Below are positions 38,090-48,530 of a stretch of 64,000 bases of DNA, piece by piece. Within the stretch, counting starts at the first letter, position 1, and each line of letters begins with the position of its first letter. Made by a program: the position numbers and the translations under genes. Below the pieces are notes generated by a model. The model ran no database searches, was not told the origin of the DNA, and was given only the letters and a program-made list of their open reading frames with translations. Origin of the DNA: Paulinella micropora (lineage: Eukaryota; Cercozoa; Imbricatea; Euglyphida; Paulinellidae); the NCBI GenBank assembly GCA_019918135.1, contig WBZZ01002979.1:1-64000 (forward strand), given 5' to 3'.

Positions 38090-38200
38090 TGGAAATTGTT
38101 GCCGAATGTGTATGTATGCGTACTTCCCGGGGGAAAGGAACGTGTGCCAGAATTGTGCTCCCCCCATCAGAAATTTTTTCGGGCACCCTTCCCCCGGGCG
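38090..38200 (-). repeat. Repeat B, minus-strand copy
   Basis: Reverse complement of repeat B: cgtacttcccgggggaaag, ccagaattgtgctcccccc and a ggcacccttcccccgggc end. Confidence 0.75.
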
Positions 38201-38402
38201 GGGAGGAACGGGGGGGGGGGGGGGAGAAAACGGGGGAGAGGGACGCTCACCCCCTCCCCTTCCCACTTCTCCTCTTCCTCTCCACATCTCCTTCCTCCCC
38301 CCGTTTTCCCTTTCCCTCCATTTTCCCCCTCCCCCGTTCTCCCCCTTTCCCTCCTTCCTCTCCTTCTCTCTATTTCCCCCTCTCCTCCTCTCTCTCTCTC
38401 TT

Positions 38403-38525
38403 TTCTTGCGCGGAATTTGTCGCCAAGTGTGCATGTGTGCGTATTCCCCGGGGAAAAGGAACTTGTACCAGAATTGTGCTCCCCCCGCATCAAACAAATT
38501 TTTCGAGCACCCTTCCCCCGGGCGG
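38403..38525 (-). repeat. Repeat B, minus-strand copy
   Basis: Very similar to 38090-38200. A third, partial copy is at 38730-38775. Long frames across this C/T-rich stretch on both strands are not genes. Confidence 0.75.
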
Positions 38526-38816
38526 GGGGGGGGGGGGGGACGGGAGGAGGCAAAAAGGGGGGGGGGGGGAGGGGAAAACGGGGGAAGGGAAAAATGTGAA
38601 AACATGGAAGGAGAGGTGGAAAGGGGGGGGGGCGCCCCCCCCCCCCCGCTTTCTTCCCCCCCCCCGCCCCCTGTTTTCCTACTCCCCCCGTTTTTCCTTT
38701 CTCCCCCCTCCTCTCTCTCTCTCTCTTCTTTCTTGCGTGGAATTTGTCGCCAGAATTGTGTTCTCTCCCCCCATCCCCACTCTCTTGTTTTTCTCGCCTG
38801 GCCCCTAGATAAAACA

Positions 38817-39407
38817 ATGGAGGGGGGCAAGGCCGGGGCAGCAGACGACGTCGTCGTCGCGCCCGCCGCCGAGCCCGAGCTCGATACCTTGGCGTGCGCG
38901 GCGTGCCGGCGCCCCGACTCTGAAGATCAGCCGCTCGGCATTTGCGGGCGCTGCAAGTTGCACTTGTATTGCGACCGCACGTGCCAGAGAAGGCACTGGA
39001 AGGCAGAGCACAAGAACAAATGCTACGCCGCAAGAAACCCGGCGCTGAAGGAGGCGGTCGACCAGAAACTGACGGAGAACTACCTCGCGCTGCGGCGCAA
39101 TTTTGAAAGAACTGTGGACCCGGCCGTCAGGGCCCGGGCGTTCCTGTTAGAAGCCGTCGTCGATAGGTTGAAGCTGGACCCAGCCCGCGCGGAACTGCCC
39201 TTGGGGGGCCCCACGGTCCAGGCCGTGTGGCAGAAGGCGAGCCACAAGGTACACTGCGCGGGCAAGCTGCTGGCCCTGCAAGGAAACGCCGATTTCATGC
39301 GCGAGCGGGCGGAGCGTTGGCTGCCGCCGCGGTGCTGGCGAGACATTGACCTGCTGTGGCACGGCATCAACGGATGGCTGGGCTTTGGCAGCCTTTTTTC
39401 TTATTAA
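38817..39407 (+). CDS. MYND zinc-finger protein
   Basis: The 196-aa ORF starts at ATG 38817 in a good context (aaacaATGG). The much longer upstream extension is repeat DNA. Residues about 27-68 are a complete MYND finger: CAAC, CGRC, YCDRTCQRRHWKAEH and the final KC give the C-x2-C, C-x2-C, C-x3-C, H-x3-C ligand set. MYND domains bind proline-rich peptides and recruit transcription or chromatin regulators. The remaining 125 residues are helical and not recognised; no SET domain is present. An acidic, Ala-rich N terminus of about 25 residues precedes the finger. Confidence 0.88.
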   Translation: MEGGKAGAADDVVVAPAAEPELDTLACAACRRPDSEDQPLGICGRCKLHLYCDRTCQRRHWKAEHKNKCYAARNPALKEAVDQKLTENYLALRRNFERTVDPAVRARAFLLEAVVDRLKLDPARAELPLGGPTVQAVWQKASHKVHCAGKLLALQGNADFMRERAERWLPPRCWRDIDLLWHGINGWLGFGSLFSY

Positions 39408-39518
39408 CATCAGTCGTGTCTGGTATAATTAGCGCAAACTGGCGAGGGAGGGGGAAACGGCTTTGACTTCTTCTTTTCTCCGACCTCTTTGTGTGTGGCA
39501 AGTGCGTACAAACCTTTT

Positions 39519-39850
39519 TTATTCAAGCAAAAAAAACACGTAATCAGTAAAATTTGCTGTCCAAAGCTTTTTATTTGGCTGCTGTACGCGTTGTGGCTTG
39601 CTTTCTTTTTTCTGTCCAGGCCTAATTGCTTTTTTTCGGTTTGCGACAAATCCTGCATTCACTAGTCGGAAGCAAGGAGCTCTTGCAGTTCTTCTCCGTT
39701 GACGCTCGGCGCGGCCGCGGCGCCAGCGGTAGTACATCCAGAGAAGAGTGACGGTCTGCTTGGCCCAGGGCCACGGAGAGGGCTGGTTCAGTTCTGTACC
39801 AAAAAAGCGCTCGTACCGGGCCTGGCGCGCGCTTTCGCCGGGCCAGGGCT
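39519..39850 (-). pseudogene. Possible gene fragment joined to a repeat
   Basis: The frame reads GESARQARYERFFGTELNQP and then KQTVTLLWMYYRWRRGRAER before a basic tail. Its upstream end is a repeat edge (the reverse of cgcgcttcgccggtgtaca). It looks like a truncated 3' part of an unknown gene. Confidence 0.3.
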
Positions 39851-40004
39851 GTAGGGGCGCGCTTCGCCGGTGTACACGAAGAATCACGCAAGAAAAATCC
39901 CTGACAAAGTTTTAATCTTGTATAAAGATAGAATTGGAATAAGCGCCACCGCGGTCGTGGGCGATGAAGTTTTTATTAAAGAAATTGCACTTTCTTGGCG
40001 CCGG

Positions 40005-41177
40005 ATAAACTTTAGGCAGGTTGCTCGGCGGGCCTAGCTGGTCCAAGTTGGTAGCCAAGACCAGCTGCAAAAACTCGAGGCTTAGATAGCGCAGCAACAT
40101 GTCTGGCTTCGACTTAAAAGAATAATCATAACGTATTTTTTGGAGTTTAAAACAGCTTTGTTTGTCGTCTACCAAAAGCTCGGTTTCGAATAATTGGGAC
40201 TTCTTCCACTTGGTTTCCTTGGTAGAACTTCCTAATGGGTGCCAAAAGCTTAGGGTTTGTGACCACCGAGCCTTGGCTTGTTCCAAGTACACCCACAGCG
40301 AGCGTCCCAGAGCCTAGCAGGCCTTTTTTCAGTCGGGCGTGCGGGAGCGCGGTCAAAAGTACGCTCCTAGACTTTTGCTTTTCCTGCACCCTAATCCAGG
40401 AACAACTGTACACGACCCAGCCACACACGCGGTTACAGAAATCAAGCAGGTCAGTGACCCGCACGGGTTTCTTTTGCAGGCTTTTGTGTGTGTGTTGTAG
40501 GTAGGGACAGTTTTTGTTAAAGTCTGCTGAGGGCTGCGGCTCAAACCTCAGCATCGCCAGGCGTTGGTGTTCAAAGTCGATGGGTCGGAACCGATCTTTG
40601 TCGTCCAGAAGCAGGTTCCACTCGCGCCATGTCCCAGTACAGAATGCGGGCCTCCGCTAACTCACGCAAAAAACTGTTCACGTCCCTGAGCCAATTGTCC
40701 CAAATGGCGTCAGTTGCCTCGAGCGACGACTGGAACTTGGCGTGTTCGCTTGGGCGTTTGCCGGCGTAGGGCATGCAGAACCAGTAGTCGGATTCTAGGT
40801 CAGGGTCGTCGACCACCCACACGCGTTCTACCTCAGGCACCAATTCTGTGATTGTGTGCAAATATGCTTGTACTGCCGCGTCCAACAGGGACTCTTCATC
40901 TTCGAATCTTTTGAAGACGTGCCACTGGTCACTGACTACTTTAGCGCCCTTTGGGTAGGCGAGGAAGACATCATCATTGAGCCACGTACAAGTCCGGCTC
41001 TGTATCAGACAGTTGTGCCTGCTGTTTGCTGTCCTGCACCGTGAGTACACAATCTGTTCGTGGCTCAAGCTCAGACGATTGTTTTTTTGTCAATATGTCG
41101 TCCAGCGCCTCCAACATGATATTTCCAGGCCTCCGGGCCGGCTTAGCTAGCGGTCTTAAGTACTCTAAGCATTCTTT
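40005..41177 (-). pseudogene. Dead paralogue of the kinase-like gene at 46462-47973
   Basis: Matching segments appear in several frames: KECLEYLRPLAKPARRP and RTDCVLTVQDSKQQAQLSD (41177-41000), WHVFKRFEDEESLLDAAVQA to ARILYWDMA (40940-40620), VTDLLDFCNRVCGWVVYS (about 40460-40400) and SLEFLQLVLATNLDQLG (about 40070-40020). A deletion after SDTEPDLYV removes about 40 codons. A frameshift right after YWDMA destroys the catalytic-loop Asn, and further shifts follow. Its upstream side is replaced by repeat E. Confidence 0.88.
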
Positions 41178-41289
41178 CAAAACTCGACAAAGCCTTACAC
41201 TTGACACTTGCAACGGCACCCTCAGGCTGCCGCAGCATCCGGCCCACTCGACGGTCCTACACTTGAGCACTGAAAACTAGGAGCGGAGG

Positions 41290-41430
41290 ACCGTGCTCCA
41301 GCACGACCCTGCGCGAATGGTACTGCCCCCGTGGTCAATGTGCTAGGAGGACAAGAACCCCGGCCGGCCCCGACGGCGTCCTGTCCGTGCCATAGCGGCC
41401 ACTGTGCGCAGGGTCCGCGGGGATATGAAC
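41290..41430 (+). repeat. Repeat A, copy 4
   Basis: It begins at a ctccagcacgaccctgcgcg edge and contains cgacggcgtcctgtccgtgc. Confidence 0.78.
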
Positions 41431-41524
41431 AGAGGGGAGGCCGACCTGTGGAGGCGTTGCATGTATTTATTTCTTTTGCAGCTTCTGCGCCCTTCCCCTC
41501 CCCCTCCCCCTTGCTCCTTGAGCC

Positions 41525-41705
41525 TCCGGAACGGCCCCTGCTAAATTTGGCGCCAAATTGTGCCGTCCGGAGGTAGGGTGCGCCCGCCAGGGTCCAGCCG
41601 GGCAGTACGTCTTAGCTTTCCCGGGGGAACAGCCGTAAGCGCCAATTTGGCGCCAAAATCTACTTGCGCAAGAAGAAAATCCCACACAGACGCTCGGCAA
41701 CGCCG
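41525..41705 (+). repeat. Repeat C, copy 5
   Basis: Two perfect palindromic sites, aatttggcgccaaatt (about 41548) and aatttggcgccaaaat (about 41644), with tgccgtccggaggtagggtg between them. Confidence 0.85.
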
Positions 41706-41811
41706 CCCCAGCCGAGACCTGTTGTAGCCCTCCCTCTCACTCTCGTCGCCCCTCTCACCTTTGTCCTCTGCTTATTCCTCCCCCCCCTCCCCTCGTCCCT
41801 CCTCAGAGCGC

Positions 41812-41925
41812 GTGCAAACGCGTTCCAAAAAGAATTGTTGCTTTCCACTTTTCATATTCCCGCAGATATTTCCGCATATCCTTGCAGAGGGGAGAGGCAG
41901 GGAAGGAGGAGCAGGGGCGCGCCAA
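41812..41925 (+). repeat. Repeat G, copy 1
   Basis: It has gcaaacgcgttccaaaaag, ccacttttcatattcccgca and gatatttccgcatatccttg. Other copies are at 42288-42385, 43448-43510, 44512-44625 and 57423-57525. Confidence 0.82.
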
Positions 41926-41964
41926 GAAAATGTAATTTACGCTGAATCAAAGCTCGACGGTCTT

Positions 41965-42125
41965 ACACTCAAGGCACCGTGCTCCAGCACGACCCTGCGG
42001 GGAATGGATGGATGGGTGGTGGTCAATGTGCTAGGAAGACAAGAACCTCACTTACCCCGACGGCGTCCTGTCCGTGCCATGGCTCGGCCATTATCGTGCG
42101 CAAGGTTAGAATAACATGAAAAGAG
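41965..42125 (+). repeat. Repeat A, copy 5
   Basis: It has aggcaccgtgctccagcacg, the ggtggtcaatgtgctagga core and a caaggttagaataacatgaa end. Confidence 0.8.
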
Positions 42126-42287
42126 GACAAATTTTCTTTTGGTCTGACAACAAAGAAAACAGACTGGGGGGAAAGAGGAAGGGGGAAAGAAAGGGGCGGG
42201 ATGTGTCCCTCCGCCCCCCCCCCCCTCGTCCCTCTGTTCTTTTTGTCCCCTGCTATACCCCCCCCCTCCCTTCGTTCCTTGTTTGCG

Positions 42288-42385
42288 CGTGCAAACGCGT
42301 TCCAAAAAAAATTCTCTTTTCCACTTTTCATATTCCCGCAGATATTTCCGCAGATCTTGCAGAGGGAAGAGGCAGGGGCGCGCTA
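42288..42385 (+). repeat. Repeat G, copy 2
   Basis: Near-identical to 41812-41925. Confidence 0.8.
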
Positions 42386-42774
42386 AGAACGTACACAAGA
42401 AATTAAAAAGAAATCCCTGACAAAGTTTAATATTGGCACTGAGAACAGGGAGAGGGAAAGGGCAGGGGCCACGCCAAGAAAATGTAATTTACGCTGAATT
42501 AAAGCTCGACAAAGTCTTACACTTGACACTGAGAATTAGGAGATGGAGAGAATTGACGCTGAATTAAAGCTCGACAAGGCATTGCACTTGACATTTGCAA
42601 CGGCACCCTCAGGCTGCCGCAGCACCCGGCCCACGTCATATTTCTGCGGTAGCCTATATTAGAACCCCGGCCGGCACCGTCTGTGCTCTGGTCGCGCGCC
42701 AGGAGAGTGCGAAAAAGAATACGCTGAATTAAAGCTCGACGGTCGTACATGTGGGCACTGAAAACTAGGAGCAG

Positions 42775-42915
42775 AGCACCGTGCTCCAGCACGACCTGCG
42801 GCGAATGGATGGGCGGTGGTCAATGTGCCAGGAGGACAAGAGCCCCTCACTTACCCGACGGCTTCCTGCCTGTGCCATAGCTCGGCCACCGTGCGCAAGG
42901 TCAGAAAAATATGAA
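42775..42915 (+). repeat. Repeat A, copy 6
   Basis: It directly follows a repeat E (42690-42770), as do copies 5, 9 and 10. Confidence 0.8.
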
Positions 42916-43447
42916 AGGAGGGGAGGGGGTTAGTGGAGGCGTTGCATGTATTTATTTCTTTTGCAGCTTCTGCGCCCTTCCCTTCCCCCTCCCCCTGCTC
43001 CTTGAGCCCCCTGGGCTCAGGGGAGGGAAGAGGGAAGGGTGGCAGAAAGGATTTGAGGATACAGGGGAGTGCCCCCCGCCATGGGCTCAGTGGAATCTTC
43101 TTAGCTTTGTTGCAATTCTGCCCCCTGCTCTTTGAGCCCCCCGGGCTCAGGGGGGTAGAAGGGAGTAGAGGGGAAAAAAGAAGAGGCAGGGGAAGGGGGG
43201 AGAGCACGAATTGTCTAGTCCCTCGTCTGAGGATCGGGAGCTGGAGAGGGAAAGGGGAGGGTAGGGGCGCGCTAAGAATGTAGAAAAAATTAATAAAAAA
43301 AATTACTGAAAGAAAAAAATTTCATCTTCGCACTGAGAACGTGTACAGGGAGGGGCGGGGTGTGCTCTCCCTCCCCGTCCTCCCTCTCGTCCCTCTGTTC
43401 CCCTTGTCCCCCTGCTATCCCCCCTCCCTCCCCTCGTCCCTTGTTTG

Positions 43448-43510
43448 CGCGTGCAAACGCGTTCCGAAGAAAATTTTATTTTCCACTTTTCATATTTTCC
43501 TATTTCGCAG
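43448..43510 (+). repeat. Repeat G, copy 3 (shortened)
   Basis: It has gcaaacgcgttccgaagaaa and ttccacttttcatattttcc, then jumps to cgcagatcttgcg and repeat A. Confidence 0.72.
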
Positions 43511-43514
43511 ATCT

Positions 43515-43660
43515 TGCGCACCGTGCTCGAGCACGACCCTGCGGCGGATGGATGGGCGGTGGTCATGTGCTAGGGGGACAAGAGCCTCAACACCCCGACG
43601 GCATCCTGTCCGTGACATGGCTCGGCCACTGTGCGCAAGGTCAGAAAAATATGAAAAGAG
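43515..43660 (+). repeat. Repeat A, copy 7
   Basis: It has gcaccgtgctcgagcacgac, cgacggcatcctgtccgtga and gtcagaaaaatatgaaaag. Confidence 0.78.
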
Positions 43661-43949
43661 GAAAAAAAATTTGCCCGACAACAAAGGGAACAGACGGGAA
43701 GGAAGAAGGGGGGGGGGCGGGGGGGAGGGAAGAAGAGAAAGGGGGGAAGAAGGGGGCGGGATGTGCCTCCCCCCCCCGCCCCCCCTCACTGTCTGAGAAT
43801 CGGGAGCGGAAGCGGGAAAGGGAGGGCAGGGGCGCGCTAAAGAAGGGGGGCGCGCCAAGAAATGGCCCCTTTCCTTCCCTTGTCCCTTGTGGAGACTTTT
43901 TAAATTACTTTTTTTGGTACTTTCTTGTCTTTTCCCTGCCTCTTTTCTC

Positions 43950-44037
43950 TCTCAGGCTGTGTCTGCACAACAGAGGCCTAGGAGACGATGGGTTTAACAG
44001 GTTGAAAAATGAAACCATAAAGGAAAGATGCGGCTAG
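43950..44037 (+). pseudogene. Fragment resembling the tail of the FG-GAP protein
   Basis: The final residues read LHNRGLGDDGFNRLKNETIK, comparable with LRSTGLGDDECSRLQNQAMQ in the tail of 30151-31977. A ctctctcaggctgtgt sequence precedes it, similar to the one before that gene's ATG. It is short and could be coincidental. Confidence 0.35.
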
Positions 44038-44154
44038 GCCTTGACGAAAAGTTTATTAAACACAATGGATCCAGGATTTTTTTGGGCACCGGTTTTTTAA
44101 TTCTATATTTGTTTCGAGATCCTCCGCGCAAAAGGAAGGTGAGAGGGCCGAAAA

Positions 44155-44395
44155 ACATTTTCGTGTGAGTAAAAGGCCCGCGGGAAAACATCTGATTTCT
44201 CTGCTAGCCTCCGAAACGGCCCCAGCTAAATTTGACGCGAAATTGTGCCGTTCGGAGGTAGGGTGCGCCCGCCAGGGTCCAGCCGGGCAGTACGTCTTAG
44301 CTTTCCCGGGGAAACAGCCGTAAGCGCCAATTTGGCGCCAAAATCTACTTGCGCAAAAAGAAAATCCCACACAGACGCTCGGCTGGGCCGCCCCA
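44155..44395 (+). repeat. Repeat C, copy 6
   Basis: It matches 41525-41705, but the first palindrome is changed to tttgacgcgaaat; the second (44327) is intact. Confidence 0.82.
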
Positions 44396-44511
44396 GCCGA
44401 GACCTGTTGTAGCCCTCCCTCTCACTCTCGTCGCCCCTCTCACTTTCGTCGCCCCTCTCACCTTTGTCCTCTGCTTATTCCTCCCCCCCTCCCCTCGTCC
44501 CTCCTCAGAGC

Positions 44512-44625
44512 GCGTGCAAACGCGTTCCAAAAAAAATTGTTGCTTTCCACTTTTCATATTCCCGCAGATATTTCCTCATATCCTTGCAGAGGGGCGAGGC
44601 AGGGAAGGAGGAGCAGGGGCGCGCT
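44512..44625 (+). repeat. Repeat G, copy 4
   Basis: Near-identical to 41812-41925. The C-minisatellite-G order is the same as at 41.5-41.9 kb, so about 400 bp were duplicated. Confidence 0.82.
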
Positions 44626-45059
44626 TCGCCGGTGTAATTTGCGCTGAATTAAAGCTCGACGGTGTCCTGTCCGTGCCATAGCTCGGCCACCGTGCGCAAG
44701 ACCTGCGGAAATATAAAAAGATCTGCGGAATTTTTTTTGCCCGACAACAAAAAAAACAGACGAGGGGAAGAAGGGGGGAGGGAGTAGAGGGGAGAGAAGA
44801 AGAGGCAGAGGGAAGGGAGGGGGAGAGCACGAATTGTCTAGTCCCCAGTCTGAGCAGAGAGCGGGAGCAGGAGAGGAAGGGCAGGGGCGCGCTAAAAATT
44901 TACAAAAGTTTAATAAAGTTTTACTGACAAGATTTCAATCTTAGCACTGAGACCCCCAAAGAGGGAGAGGGAAAGGGCAGAGGCCGCGCCAGGAAAACGT
45001 AATTTACGCTGAATTAAAGCTCGACGGTCTTACGCTCTGGCACTGAAAACTAGGAGCAG

Positions 45060-45205
45060 AGCACCGTGCTCCAGCGCGACCAGCGGCGAATGGATGGGCG
45101 GTGGTCAATGTGCCAGGGGGACAAGAGCCCCTTCACTTACCCCGACGGCTTCCTGTCCGTGCCATAGCTCGGTCACCGTGCGCAATGTCAGAAAAATATG
45201 AAAGG
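45060..45205 (+). repeat. Repeat A, copy 9
   Basis: Directly after repeat E. Copy 8 is only a partial one, at 44655-44715. Confidence 0.78.
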
Positions 45206-45774
45206 AGGGAAGGGGGGGGAGAGTATGAATTGTCTAGTCCCTCGTCTGAGGATCGGGAGCTAGAGGGAAGGGGAGGGTAGGGGCGCGCTTCGCCGGTGTA
45301 CAAGAAGAATCACGCGAAAAGAAATTACTAAAAGAAAAAATTTTAATCTTGGCACTGAGAACGTGTACAGGGAGGGGCGGGGTGTGCTCTCCATCCCCGT
45401 CCCCTCTCTCGTCCCTCTGTTCCCCCTGTCCCTGCTCCTTGAGCCCCCTGGGCTCAGGGGAGAGAAGAGGGGAGGGTGGCAGAAAGGATTTTGGCATAGA
45501 GAGGGGGGGGGGAGCGCCAAAGGGGGGAGGCAACTCCCCCCCCCCCCCCCTTGCAAACGAGACCCGACAACTGGAGGGGGGGGGCGCCCCCCCCCTCCCA
45601 CTTTCTTTCTTCCCTCCCTGAGCCCCCTGAGCCCGGGGGGCTCAAGGAGCAGGGGAAGGGGGAATCGGGAGCGGGAGGGAAGGGGGGGGGAGTAGGGGCG
45701 CCAAGAGAGTGCGAAAAAGAATGCGCTGAATTAAAGCTCGACGGTCTTACATGGGCACTGAAAAATAGGAGTAG

Positions 45775-45915
45775 GGCACCGTGCTCCAGTACGACCCTGT
45801 GGCGGATGGGTAGGGCGGTGGTCAATGTGCCAGGACAAGAGCCCCGGCCGGCCCCGACTGCGTCTTGTCCACGCCATGGCTCGGCCACCGTGCGCAATAT
45901 CAGACAAATATGAAA
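45775..45915 (+). repeat. Repeat A, copy 10
   Basis: It has gcaccgtgctccagtacgac and cgactgcgtcttgtccacgc, followed by ccatggctcggccaccgtgc. Confidence 0.78.
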
Positions 45916-46186
45916 AAAGGAAAAAAATTGCCCGACAACATAGGGAGTAGACGGGGGGAAAGAAGGGGAGAGGAAAGGGAAGGGGGGGGAAAAAGGGGGC
46001 GCGCTTCGCCGGTGTACAAAAGAAAAATTAAAAAAATCCCTGACAAAGTTTTAATCTTGGCACGGAGAACCAAGAGAGGGAGAGAGAAAGGGAAGGGACA
46101 GGGGGGTCGGCGCCAAGAAAGTGCAAGAAAAGTCTAGACGTGGCGACACAACCCTCTCGCTCTCGTCTCCCCCATTGACAGTCAAG

Positions 46187-46339
46187 CTAGGCCTCACAAA
46201 CTTGCAACTCGACCCGCAAGTACTTGCCAGAAATCCCGAGCCCCTCAAAGTATGCCAGCGCATCCGAATCTCCGTGGCGTGCCTTGGCTAGCGCTGCCAG
46301 CGGTTCGGCGAGCAGTGCCACTGACGGTAATTTTTGGTA
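46187..46339 (-). pseudogene. C-terminal fragment of an unknown gene
   Basis: It reads LPSVALLAEPLAALAKARHG and then DALAYFEGLGISGKYLRVEL, ending at a TAG. It is open upstream only to a TAG at 46340. A more decayed copy is at 48395-48530. No parent gene is visible. Confidence 0.5.
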
Positions 46340-46461
46340 CTACTTGGCAGTCGGCCGCGGGAATGTATAGTACTACTTTGGTGAGTATATTACAGTAACT
46401 CAGTCCGCTGGTAGCTTTGCGCGGCTTGTTTCGCAGCGAATGCCCATTTGGCAACCCCTAC

Positions 46462-47973
46462 TTATCCCCGAAGGCCCGCAGATAGGTCTTGCAACTGACT
46501 CTCGTCCTCCTTCCCCTGCACGCCTTGCCGCCCCAAGTCGGTAGCGAGGATCAGTTGCAAGAACTCGAGGCTTAGATAGCGCAGCGAATTTTGTGCCAGC
46601 TTAGAAAAACTATAATTTATGCTGCCTTGGAGTTTCAAACCGCACTCATTGTCGTCTACCAACAACCCGTTTTTGGATAAATTGGATTCCTTCCATTCGA
46701 TTTCCTTGGTAGGATCTTCTGGGTGCCAAAAGTTTAGGCTTGGTGGCCACGAAGCATTGGCTATTTCTAGGTACTCAGACAGCGAGCCGAGTGGGCCCAC
46801 CTTGGTGCTCTCTAGGTCCGCCCACCACAGCGCACACGCCAACAACCAGCTGTGAGGGTATGGCCCACAGCCTAGAATGTCGTTTTTCAGTCGGACGTGC
46901 GGGAGTGCGGGCAAAAGTCTGCCTTCATACTTTTGCCTTTCCTGTACCCTAATCCAGGAACAGCTGTACGCGACCCAGCCGCACACGCGGTTGCTGAAGT
47001 CTATCAGATCGGTGACCAGCACGGGTGTCTTTTTCAGGCTTTCTCGTGTGTGCTGTATGTAGAGACAGTTTTGCGCGCCAGGGTGGGGACGTTTCTCAAC
47101 CCTTAGCATCGCCAGGCGTTGGTGTTCGAAGTCGATGGGTCGGAACTGACTTTCGTCCAGAAGCAGGTTCCACTCTGCCAAGTCCCAGTACAGAATGCGG
47201 GCCTTCGCTAACGCACACAAGAAAGACTGCAGGTCTCGGAGCAAAATGTTCCAAATCTCGTGCTTATCCTCAACAGGCGCTTTGAACAGGGCGTGGTTGC
47301 TTGGGGGTTCGCCGGCGTAGGGCATACAGAACCAGTAGTCGAGCTGTTTGCCATTCTTGACAGCCCACACGCGTTGTATCTCAGGCACCAAATTTGTGAT
47401 TGTGTGCAAATATGCCTGTACTGCTGCGTCTAGCAGGGACTCTTTGTTTTCTAATCGTTTGAAGACGTGCCACTCGTTACTAACCACTTTAGCGTCCTCG
47501 GGGTAGACGAGAAAGACATCTGTGTCGTCTTGGAGCCGCCCTCCTCGGAAGTAGGATTTTCGAAATTCGTCAAAATCGTTGTGTGCGCACTCTTTCAATT
47601 CGATTGCTACAGCCGGTTCTTGTTTTTGGTACAAGCACGGCTCTTTATCAGACAGTTGTGCCTGCTGTTTGCTGTCCTTTACCGTATGTACACAATCTGT
47701 TCGTGGCTTAAGCACAGGCGATTTGTTTGCTGTCAGCAACTTATCCAGCGCAACCAACACTATATTTTCAGTCCCCTGGGCCGGCTTAGCTGGCAGTCTT
47801 AAGTACTCTAAGCAATCTTTAACGCCGCGGGGGGCATCTTTCACGCCACGCAGCCGGTGATGGAACGCGCAGACAGCCGCGGCGGGGCTGGGCACACTGG
47901 AGTCGGGGGTATGGGCTCTTGTGTGTGCAGTGTTGCCCTCTAGTTGTGTGTTGCGTCTTTTTTTGGAGATCAT
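46462..47973 (-). CDS. Protein-kinase-like protein, atypical
   Basis: An intact 503-aa ORF with an ATG at 47973. The segment ILYWDLAEWNLLLD (about residues 270-283) is laid out like a kinase catalytic loop, with Asp and the Asn five residues later kept but HRD replaced by YWD. RPIDFEHQ follows, in the position of the DFG metal-binding motif (here DFE). Upstream, HVFKRLENKESLLDAAVQAY could supply the Lys and helix-C Glu, although no glycine-rich loop is evident. The fold would place it with atypical or aminoglycoside-type kinases; activity is uncertain. The N terminus is basic (MISKKRRN). A dead paralogue lies at 40005-41177. Confidence 0.72.
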   Translation of the reverse strand: MISKKRRNTQLEGNTAHTRAHTPDSSVPSPAAAVCAFHHRLRGVKDAPRGVKDCLEYLRLPAKPAQGTENIVLVALDKLLTANKSPVLKPRTDCVHTVKDSKQQAQLSDKEPCLYQKQEPAVAIELKECAHNDFDEFRKSYFRGGRLQDDTDVFLVYPEDAKVVSNEWHVFKRLENKESLLDAAVQAYLHTITNLVPEIQRVWAVKNGKQLDYWFCMPYAGEPPSNHALFKAPVEDKHEIWNILLRDLQSFLCALAKARILYWDLAEWNLLLDESQFRPIDFEHQRLAMLRVEKRPHPGAQNCLYIQHTRESLKKTPVLVTDLIDFSNRVCGWVAYSCSWIRVQERQKYEGRLLPALPHVRLKNDILGCGPYPHSWLLACALWWADLESTKVGPLGSLSEYLEIANASWPPSLNFWHPEDPTKEIEWKESNLSKNGLLVDDNECGLKLQGSINYSFSKLAQNSLRYLSLEFLQLILATDLGRQGVQGKEDESQLQDLSAGLRG

Positions 47974-48104
47974 TTTCTTTTTTTTTTCTTCTCTTTTTTT
48001 TGTTTTTTATAACAGAAGGAGCAGAAGCTACAAACAAAATAAATGCATACAACGCCTCCACTAAGCCACCCCGCCCCTTCCACGCCCCTTCCCCTCTCTC
48101 TAGT

Positions 48105-48178
48105 TCTCAGTGCCAAGATTACAACTTTGTCAAGGGTTCTTTAATTAATTTCTTTTACATTCGTAGCGCGCCCCTACT
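48105..48178 (-). repeat. Repeat E, minus-strand copy
   Basis: It has tctcagtgccaagattacaa, ctttgtcaagggttctttaa and cattcgtagcgcgcccct. Confidence 0.7.
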
Positions 48179-48254
48179 CCCATACTTCCCTCTCTCCCCC
48201 CCCCCCTCTTTCCTCTCTCACTCCCTGTCTTCTGACTAGTAAGGGCTAAAGGAA

Positions 48255-48350
48255 GGCTCGGGGGGCCTTGTCTTTTTGTCCCCGAGAGTGCGCCGCCTCA
48301 TTGGAGAAGTCACTCGTCGTATGACTTAGACGGAGTTTGTAGTCGAGACA
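48255..48350 (-). pseudogene. Fanzor relic 4 (5' end)
   Basis: It covers the Fanzor start: MRRRTLGDKKTRPPEPS against MRRCTLWDKKAWPPEPS, plus about 45 bases upstream of the ATG. The ATG is kept and the reading soon leaves the gene. This supports the ATG chosen for the intact gene. Confidence 0.82.
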
Positions 48351-48394
48351 GGGGGTCGGGAGGGGTACCCCCCCCTTTTTTTCTTCTTGCAACT

Positions 48395-48530
48395 CGACCC
48401 GCAGGTACTTGCCAGGAATCCCGAGCCCCTCAAAGTAGGCCCGCCGCGGAGATTCTAGGCCAGCGCATCCGAAATTCCGTGGCGGACCTTGGCTGTATCA
48501 GCACCACGCGCAAGTACGGCTCAGCCGACA
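48395..48530 (-). pseudogene. Decayed copy of the 46187-46339 fragment
   Basis: It shares aactcgacccgcaggtactt and atcccgagcccctcaaagta, with an insertion of about 20 bases and frame loss. Confidence 0.7.

Larger units (their letters stand above)
41284..46130. repeat. Repeat-only array of A, C, E, G and minisatellite units
   Basis: Nearly 5 kb with no intact gene. Seven A repeats, two C repeats, four G repeats, about eight E repeats and three GAGCCCC hairpins follow each other in recurring orders, most often E then A, and G then A. All are in the same orientation. Confidence 0.75.

Noticed and set aside
37912..39407. Very long open frames on both strands through C/T- and G/A-rich DNA
   Set aside because: They translate to Pro/Ser/Leu or Gly/Arg/Glu low complexity, overlap on both strands and run through repeats B and FZR. 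Only the MYND part from 38817 is convincing.
43360..43940. Long upstream part of a 225-codon plus-strand frame
   Set aside because: It is composed of repeats A and G and Gly/Lys low complexity. Only the last 25 or so codons resemble another protein.
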